From NCBI GenBank assembly GCA_016181985.1, contig JACOYG010000049.1, positions 1-9,805 of the forward strand: 9,805 nucleotides of DNA. Direction: 5' to 3'. The stretch is from Candidatus Nealsoniibacteriota bacterium. GTDB lineage: Bacteria; Patescibacteriota; Minisyncoccia; Minisyncoccales; MHMH01. Both the position numbers and the translations under genes were made by a program. Positions within the stretch are counted from its first letter, which is position 1. Each line of letters opens with the position of its first letter. The notes beneath the pieces were generated by a model, which worked only from the letters and a program-made list of their open reading frames with translations, was not told where the DNA came from and did no database searches. Of the stretch, positions 5,603-9,805 are shown in pieces.

Positions 5603-6466
5603 TTGTCTAACAGGAATCCATTCAGGGGAAGTGCGGAGGGGTTTCAAGAGTTAGTTGGAGGCCTTGTCAAAAACCGCTCGGGAAAAGAGCGGTTCGATGA
5701 CGACAACACCCCAAAGCCCAGGAACCCGGGAAGGACTGACCCGAGGAAGCCGTCGGCAACAACGCCGCCGGCTACAGTAGCAGAGAAAGAGGAGAAAACG
5801 ATGATGACAGGAACACCGGCACCCCGGACCCAGATCCAGGGTCGCAACACGGAGCCCTGCCCAGTATGTGGTGGCCCCAAATATAAGGAGGCCACCTTCA
5901 CCGAGAATGGTGCAACGAAGACCGTAGAGGTCCTCGTCTGCGCCACCTGTACCGCCCAGTACAAGGCGTACCAGGAGGGGGTCAAGGCGGCGAATATCAA
6001 AGCGATCGTCGCCGACCCCACCATCCCCGAACCGTCGGGACCCATGGATAAATTCCACTGGGTCCTGGGGCGAATCGATCTTGAGAAGTTCAAGATCGAA
6101 GCGGAGAAATCTGAGACGACATATCGAGCCAAATATGACGAGGTTGTCGTAAAGATTCTCCGTGATCGCGGCTACCTAGCGATCGACCCGGAGTGGAAAG
6201 GCTCCGGGACAAGCCGACCGGTGATAAGGTTCACAAGTGCCGCGTACGACAACGGCAATGGCAACGGTCCCAAGCTACAGGCCGCCCTTGAGGAAGGCCT
6301 CAAGGACCTTCGGTGGCAGATGAAAAAGGCCACCGGCCGTCCCGAGTCAGCGACAAGGGTCAAGGCAGAGCTGGAAACCAAGCTCGCCAAGAACGCCAAA
6401 ACGGAGGCTCCCGCCCCTGTCGCCCCCGTCGTCGCCAAGACAAAGAAACCGAGAAAGGACAAGTAA
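5603..6466 (+). CDS. unrecognised zinc-ribbon-like protein with disordered ends
   Basis: This 287-residue protein is not one I can name. Three regions are visible. Residues 1-80 are rich in Pro, Lys, Arg, Asp and Thr and look disordered. Residues 84-125 carry PCPVCGG (Cys86, Cys89) and VCATC (Cys113, Cys116), a CxxC-23-CxxC zinc-ribbon-like pair. Residues 145-265 look mixed alpha/beta with a Gly/Asn patch (DNGNGNG, about 216-222) and a helix LQAALEEGLKDLRWQMKKA. The tail (about 266-287) is Ala/Pro then Lys-rich, ending KKPRKDK. A nucleic-acid-binding role is possible from the zinc ribbon and basic tail, but this is inference. The TTG start is fixed by AAGGAGG; a second site, GAGGAG, precedes in-frame ATG 5801 (Met67) by 6 nt, so a shorter product is possible. 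From about 5750 on, the gene is strikingly GC-rich with C/G third positions, unlike gyrA, rpsA and ftsH, which points to recent acquisition or different selection. Confidence 0.78.
   Translation: MSNRNPFRGSAEGFQELVGGLVKNRSGKERFDDDNTPKPRNPGRTDPRKPSATTPPATVAEKEEKTMMTGTPAPRTQIQGRNTEPCPVCGGPKYKEATFTENGATKTVEVLVCATCTAQYKAYQEGVKAANIKAIVADPTIPEPSGPMDKFHWVLGRIDLEKFKIEAEKSETTYRAKYDEVVVKILRDRGYLAIDPEWKGSGTSRPVIRFTSAAYDNGNGNGPKLQAALEEGLKDLRWQMKKATGRPESATRVKAELETKLAKNAKTEAPAPVAPVVAKTKKPRKDK
5669..5694 (-). terminator. possible antisense terminator inside the zinc-ribbon gene
   Basis: AACCGCTC (5672-5679) and GAGCGGTT (5687-5694) form an 8-bp stem. Only on the minus strand is the 3' arm followed by a T run (five T in all, two within the stem), so it would stop transcription entering from the transposase side. 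It could also simply be an mRNA hairpin. Confidence 0.3.
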
Positions 6467-6486
6467 CCCTTGCCTTAATCGGTAAG

Positions 6487-6532
6487 AAAGCCCCTGATGC
6501 TAAGCTCACAAAGCAAAGCGCAGGGGCTTTTC
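6487..6532 (+). terminator. terminator of the zinc-ribbon gene
   Basis: AAAGCCCCTG (6487-6496) pairs with CAGGGGCTTT (6521-6530) over 10 bp, with a 24-nt loop and T-rich sequence after the stem. It lies 21 nt past the stop codon. The A residues on the left arm may make it act weakly on the minus strand too. Confidence 0.7.
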
Positions 6533-6560
6533 CATTTTCGATTAAGCTAGGTAAGTCGTA

Positions 6561-6614
6561 TTTGTTCGATTTCGTAAATCGAACACATGTGTTCGATATA
6601 CGAAATCGAACAAA
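6561..6614. repeat. 54-nt REP-like palindrome, copy 3 (downstream end of the transposase remnant)
   Basis: It pairs at 26 of 27 positions about ACATGT (6585-6590). Each arm contains a smaller hairpin: TTGTTCGATTT and its complement around a 3-nt loop. The following bases 6612-6623 repeat a broken arm end, AAATCAAACAAT, as if one element had landed in or recombined with another. The transposase remnant stops at 6625. Confidence 0.85.
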
Positions 6615-6624
6615 TCAAACAATA

Positions 6625-7121
6625 TTACTCTATGATAAACTTTTTAATGGACTGGATATTTTTTTCGTAGTACTTTAACCAATATGTAAAAAATTTTCTG
6701 TATTCTCCGGAATCTTCAAAAAATCTATGCATGAATCCAGAATCTATAAGAGACGGGAAATTCTTAATCCCCCACCAATCAAGATGGCTGGACCAGCGAT
6801 AATTTTCTAAAAATTTTAAAGCGTTTTGAATTTCTGAATTAGTTAATCCCTTTTCTTTCCAGTTCGGTTTCCATAAATCCAACGGGTTTGCATGAATATA
6901 ACATTAGGCATTAAGCCCCAAACGCCAATATCAACCAATCTTTCCCTAGTTTTCTCTAAATTGTTCGATTTCGTAAATCGAACAATAGACCGGCGTAAAT
7001 TTGTCGCTGCGCTTGTATCGTTGAACTCGAAAAGATCGTGCACACCCCTGAAATAATCAGAATCATCTAAAAATAACTTTCTTTTTTCTACTCCCCTATT
7101 ATAGGTATGATAAAATTCCAT
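6625..7121 (-). pseudogene. REP-associated tyrosine transposase (RAYT, IS200-like Y1 family), internally deleted
   Basis: RAYTs are HUH/Tyr single-strand transposases linked to REP palindromes. The N-terminal part, from ATG 7121, reads MEFYHTYNRGVEKRKLFL then DYF..VHDLFEFND, the usual opening of this family in CPR genomes, and continues to RLVDIGVWGLMPN (to about 6903). The family next has a His-x-His (HUH) block, but here the sequence jumps to YIHANPLDLWKPNW in another frame (from about 6900), then runs to ENYRWSSHLDW and the C-terminus at 6625. Roughly 60 residues with the HUH metal site are missing, and the join also shifts frame, so the gene cannot make an active enzyme. The Tyr of the YIHANP block remains. 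A 25-nt palindrome (6961-6985) is read in frame as IVRFTKSNN in the variable region. Palindromes flank both ends. An ATG at 7160 inside the right palindrome also opens the frame but is unlikely to be the original start. Confidence 0.85.
6960..6986. repeat. single-hairpin REP-like unit inside the transposase remnant, copy 4
   Basis: A 27-nt unit: TTGTTCGATTT, loop CGT, then the complementary arm, bounded by A and T. It equals one arm of the long palindromes at 6561 and 7138. It contributes nine codons to the transposase frame without breaking it. Confidence 0.8.
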
Positions 7122-7137
7122 GGTTTCATCATACCAA

Positions 7138-7193
7138 GATTGTTCGATTTCGTAAATCAAACATATGTGTTTGATTTACGAAATCGAACAATC
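7138..7193. repeat. 56-nt REP-like palindrome, copy 5 (upstream end of the transposase remnant)
   Basis: It pairs at 27 of 28 positions about its centre (7165/7166), with core CATATG at 7162-7167. The arm is ATTGTTCGATTTCG followed by TAAATCAAACA. It lies between the transposase start (7121) and the ftsH promoter region (7198), so it also acts as the upstream boundary of ftsH. Confidence 0.85.
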
Positions 7194-7197
7194 TCAC

Positions 7198-7226
7198 TTG
7201 CGGAATGTAGATTTTTATATTAAGAT
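7198..7226 (+). promoter_or_regulatory. candidate ftsH promoter, possibly giving a leaderless mRNA
   Basis: TTGCGG (7198-7203) and TAAGAT (7221-7226) are 17 nt apart, and only 6 nt separate the -10 box from ATG 7233. Transcription would start at or next to the A of the start codon. No Shine-Dalgarno site is visible, which agrees with a leaderless message. Confidence 0.45.
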
Positions 7227-7232
7227 AATACT

Positions 7233-9017
7233 ATGAAAAGTCTTTTAAAAAACTTTATTTTCATAATTTTAATCTTCCTGATTATTTCGGGAATTTTTGC
7301 CATGTTTTCCAAACCATTCGAGCAAAAGAAAGAAACTACCCTGACACAGCTGGTGGAAGACATCAATCAGGAAAAAGTTAAAAAAATCACCGTTTCGGGA
7401 AACGACGTGCAAATAGCATATAACGACGATTCCGAGGCCAGCGCGAAAAAAGAAGCAGAGGCCTCTTTTTCTGAAACTTTGGTGAACTACGGATTGGATA
7501 AAGAAAAAATAAACAAAGTTAATATCGAAGTGAAAGAACCGCGCGGGTTCAGCTTTTGGCTAGGTCCTATTTCCGTGATCCTCTTCCCTCTTTTGATTAT
7601 CGGTATATTTTTCTGGATGATCTTCAGGCAAGCAAAAGCGGGAGCCATGCAGGCGTTTGATTTTTCCAAATCAAGGGCCCGGCTATTCGGAGCCGAGGGG
7701 CATCCCAAAGACAGAATAACCTTTAAAGACGTGGCGGGGCTGGCGGAAGCCAAGGAAGAATTAAAAGAAGTTGTTGATTTTCTGAAAAATCCGAAAAAAT
7801 TCCTGGCCATGGGAGCGAGAATTCCAAGAGGCGTTTTACTAATGGGATCTCCGGGCACCGGCAAAACTTTATTATCCCGAGCTGTAGCCGGAGAAGCCAG
7901 GGTGCCCTTCTTCCATATTTCAGGATCGGAATTCGTGGAAATGTTCGTCGGAGTGGGAGCGGCGAGAGTCAGGGATCTTTTTGCCACCGCCAAAAAAGCG
8001 TCTCCTTCCATATTATTTATTGATGAACTGGATGCGGTAGGCCGGCACAGAGGCGCCGGACTGGGCGGAGGCCACGACGAAAGAGAGCAAACCTTAAACC
8101 AAATCCTGGTGGAAATGGACGGCTTTGAAAGAGACACCAATGTCATCGTCATTGCGGCCACTAACAGGCCGGATATTTTAGACCCAGCCCTATTGAGGCC
8201 GGGACGCTTTGACAGAAGGGTGGTTTTAGACGAACCGGACATGAATGATCGTGAAGAAATTTTAAAAATTCATGTCAAAGGAAAACCGCTGGCTCTTAAT
8301 GTTAACCTAAGAGAAATTGCCGAAAGAACTCCGGGATTCGCCGGAGCCGATTTGGCCAACTTGGTAAACGAAGCCGCCATCTTGGCGGCCAGACGGAATA
8401 AACAACAAATTTTCCAGGAAGAATTACTGGAACATGAAGCGGGCCACGCTTTAATTTCATCATTAATGCACGAAGCGGAGCCGGTAAGAAAAATTTCCAT
8501 TGTTGCCCGGGGAAGGGCTGCCGGCTACACCCTAAAATTGCCGAGCCGAGACAGAAGATTAAAAACCAAAGGCGAATTCTTGGCCGAACTGGCAACGCTT
8601 TTGGGCGGATTCGTGGCGGAAAAAATGGTTTTTGGCGATATCACCACGGGCGCTTCAAACGATTTGGAAAAAGCGTCCGAGCTTGCCAGAAAGCTGGTTA
8701 AAGAATACGGCATGTCAGAAAAATTGGGCCCCATCGCTTTCGGAGAAAAAGAAGAATTGGTTTTCCTGGGCAAGGAAATCGGCGAACAGAGAAATTATTC
8801 CGAAAAAGTAGCCGCTGAAATCGACGATGAGGTTTCCGGGTTTATCAAAAATGCCCAAGCCGCCGCTCAAAAACTGCTGAAGACCAAAAGGGCTCTATTG
8901 GATAAAATCGCCAAAGCGCTTTTTGAAAAAGAAACCATCGAAAGGGAGGAGTTTGAAAAAATAGTAAAACCTGCTAAAGTAGCGAAGGTTGGAAAGTTTA
9001 GAATCAAGCGCGTATAA
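7233..9017 (+). CDS. ftsH: ATP-dependent zinc metalloprotease FtsH with shortened AAA-protease linker
   Basis: FtsH is a membrane-anchored hexamer that unfolds and degrades membrane and short-lived proteins. Two membrane segments (about 8-25 and 109-131) enclose an extracytoplasmic region. The AAA+ domain has Walker A GSPGTGKT (205-212; most homologues have GPPGTGKT), Walker B with Asp264-Glu265 in ILFIDELDAVG, and the second region of homology TNRPDILDPALLRPGRFDRR with Arg322 and Arg325. The protease domain has HEAGH (401-405) and the third zinc ligand Asp477 in TTGASND. The protein is 594 residues (E. coli 644). Between the AAA lid (LAARRNKQQIFQEELLE) and HEAGHAL, the family normally has about 26 further residues, including a GPERKS-like motif and the helix ending in AYHEAGH; these are absent here and the frame is kept. 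Catalytic residues remain, but domain geometry may change. The C-terminus ends in a basic tail. No terminator is visible after the stop. Confidence 0.95.
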   Translation: MKSLLKNFIFIILIFLIISGIFAMFSKPFEQKKETTLTQLVEDINQEKVKKITVSGNDVQIAYNDDSEASAKKEAEASFSETLVNYGLDKEKINKVNIEVKEPRGFSFWLGPISVILFPLLIIGIFFWMIFRQAKAGAMQAFDFSKSRARLFGAEGHPKDRITFKDVAGLAEAKEELKEVVDFLKNPKKFLAMGARIPRGVLLMGSPGTGKTLLSRAVAGEARVPFFHISGSEFVEMFVGVGAARVRDLFATAKKASPSILFIDELDAVGRHRGAGLGGGHDEREQTLNQILVEMDGFERDTNVIVIAATNRPDILDPALLRPGRFDRRVVLDEPDMNDREEILKIHVKGKPLALNVNLREIAERTPGFAGADLANLVNEAAILAARRNKQQIFQEELLEHEAGHALISSLMHEAEPVRKISIVARGRAAGYTLKLPSRDRRLKTKGEFLAELATLLGGFVAEKMVFGDITTGASNDLEKASELARKLVKEYGMSEKLGPIAFGEKEELVFLGKEIGEQRNYSEKVAAEIDDEVSGFIKNAQAAAQKLLKTKRALLDKIAKALFEKETIEREEFEKIVKPAKVAKVGKFRIKRV

Positions 9018-9033
9018 TCACTGGTCAACTAAC

Positions 9034-9062
9034 TTGTTCTTTCAAAGTATAAATGGTAAAAT
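9034..9062 (+). promoter_or_regulatory. candidate promoter for the HTH gene at 9109
   Basis: TTGTTC (9034-9039), 17 nt, then TAAAAT (9057-9062), preceded by TGG at the extended -10 position. Transcription would start near 9069, leaving a leader of about 40 nt. Confidence 0.4.
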
Positions 9063-9105
9063 GAACCAAGGAATAATGTTTAGATAATAATTATTCACTG
9101 GTTCA
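9062..9105. repeat. inverted repeat upstream of the HTH gene
   Basis: TGAACCA (9062-9068) pairs with TGGTTCA (9099-9105), and GAATAAT (9071-9077) with ATTATTC (9090-9096); two mismatched bases on each side lie between the stems, and the loop is 12 nt. It begins at the last base of the -10 box and ends 3 nt before the ATG. No T run follows, so it is not an ftsH terminator. It could be an operator or a leader structure. Confidence 0.5.
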
Positions 9106-9108
9106 ATT

Positions 9109-9783
9109 ATGGCACGCCTTATAGATCGCGAAAAATCTCTAGCCCTGAGAAAACAAGGGATGAGCTATAGTCAAATTAAGAAAATTCTGAAAGTCAGCAA
9201 GAGTACTTTGAGTCTTTGGCTTAGAAAATATCCCCTCTCCAAGCAAAGGATAAGGGAACTTCGTGACTGGAACGAACAAAGAATCGAGAGATGTCGCGAA
9301 ACAAAAAGAAGTAAGAAAGAAGAGAGATTAAAATCATACTATCGAGAACAAAGAAAAATAATATTTCCCATAAATAAGCGGGAGTTATATCTTGCTGGAT
9401 TATTTCTTTACTGGGGGGAGGGATCGAAGTATAAAATAGCTGAGCTTTCTGTCTCAAATTCAGATCCTTCTGTGATTAGATTTTTTATACGCTGGCTTGT
9501 TGTGGCATTAAAAATTCCTAAAATAAAGATGAAAATTCAGCTCCAGTTATATAACGATATGAATATTGATAAAGAATTACAATTTTGGTCAAAAATTATT
9601 GAAATTCCAATTTCGCAATTCAATAAGCCTTATATTAAGAAAACCTCTATTAATAGAATAAACCACAAAGGAGGCTTCGGCCATGGAACTTGCCAAGCGC
9701 GCATTGGCGACGCAAGACTTTCTGAAAAGATTTTGATGGCCATTAAAACGATCTCCGACCAATACAATAAACTGCGCCCGTAG
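9109..9783 (+). CDS. HTH protein with LAGLIDADG-like motif, possible homing-endonuclease relative
   Basis: This 224-residue protein begins with a helix-turn-helix (about 8-41): ALRKQGMSYSQIKKILKVS followed by STLSLWLRKY, typical of transposase or resolvase-type DNA-binding regions. A highly basic linker follows (about 57-85). The second domain contains ELYLAGLFLYWGEGSK (92-107), which resembles a LAGLIDADG helix ending in an acidic residue (LAG...GEG), then SVSNSDPSVIRFFIRWL (114-130), FWSKIIEIPISQF (159-171) and GHGTCQARI (191-199). I recall proteins of this layout being common and unnamed in CPR genomes; the homing-endonuclease link is inferred from the motif only. Position fits that idea: the stop codon TAG (9781-9783) lies within the start of a tRNA gene. 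The ATG has no close Shine-Dalgarno site (AAGGA at 9068-9072 is too far). An inverted repeat covers the leader. Confidence 0.75.
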   Translation: MARLIDREKSLALRKQGMSYSQIKKILKVSKSTLSLWLRKYPLSKQRIRELRDWNEQRIERCRETKRSKKEERLKSYYREQRKIIFPINKRELYLAGLFLYWGEGSKYKIAELSVSNSDPSVIRFFIRWLVVALKIPKIKMKIQLQLYNDMNIDKELQFWSKIIEIPISQFNKPYIKKTSINRINHKGGFGHGTCQARIGDARLSEKILMAIKTISDQYNKLRP

Positions 9784-9805
9784 TTCATTGGCAGAACAAT
9801 TGTCT
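9774..9805 (+). tRNA. 5' part of a tRNA gene, cut by the window edge (possibly tRNA-Arg)
   Basis: GCGCCCG (acceptor 5' strand, 9774-9780), TA at positions 8-9, a D arm with GTTC pairing GAAC around ATTGGCA (9783-9797), then the anticodon-stem strand ATTGT and loop start CT. The fit to tRNA is base-by-base. The anticodon and 3' half lie beyond the window, so the identity is open; GCGCCCGTAG is a common start for bacterial tRNA-Arg. The first 10 nt overlap the end of the preceding coding sequence. Confidence 0.8.

Noticed and set aside
3464..7193. Repeated palindromes as a CRISPR array
   Set aside because: Copies are dispersed, differ in core and orientation, lack regular unique spacers, and no cas genes are present.
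9076..9087. Three-codon open frame (ATG TTT AGA TAA) behind AAGGA as a leader peptide
   Set aside because: It lies in the loop region of the inverted repeat, and nothing else supports translation.
9018..9105. Inverted repeat after ftsH as its terminator
   Set aside because: The stem is AT-rich and split, and no T run follows; it sits against the next gene's start.

Overview
The window reads as a chromosomal segment from a reduced-genome bacterium, most likely Candidate Phyla Radiation (Patescibacteria, Parcubacteria-like). This is inferred from the RAYT-type transposase sequence, the short four-domain S1 protein, AT-leaning codon use in the core genes, GC-rich palindromes read in frame inside conserved genes, and many dispersed palindromes. 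No gene needs a recoded stop. The only TGA stop (gyrA) is followed at once by TAA, so the window cannot say more about the code.

Layout. Minus strand, 37-3288: a two-gene operon, metallo-beta-lactamase-fold hydrolase then gyrA, 3 nt apart, with a good promoter near 3424-3453 and a leader of about 130 nt made of AT-rich repeats. Plus strand, 3564-4616: an rpsA-like S1 protein, bracketed by two copies of one palindromic element. Then an accessory block (4700-6540) with two unrecognised genes. Each has its own near-consensus promoter whose -35 box lies inside the preceding terminator hairpin, a hairpin at the predicted 5' end of the mRNA, an AAGGAGG site and a non-ATG start. The second gene is clearly more GC-rich than its neighbours and encodes a CxxC...CxxC zinc-ribbon-like protein. 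Minus strand, 6625-7121: a wrecked REP-associated tyrosine transposase (RAYT) that has lost its HUH catalytic segment, flanked by 54-56 nt palindromes and holding another copy in its reading frame. Plus strand, 7233-9017: ftsH, apparently with a short in-frame deletion just before the HEAGH zinc motif. 9109-9783: an HTH protein with a LAGLIDADG-like motif whose stop codon lies inside the 5' end of a tRNA gene cut off by the window edge.

How the parts relate. gyrA (supercoiling), rpsA (translation) and ftsH (membrane protein quality control) are ordinary core genes. The novelty is in what separates them: a palindrome family in five places across 3.7 kb, a dead transposase of the kind expected to mobilise such palindromes, and two cargo-like genes with matching expression modules between palindrome copies. 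The composite-island idea is inference. Everything was read by eye, with no database search or folding calculation.
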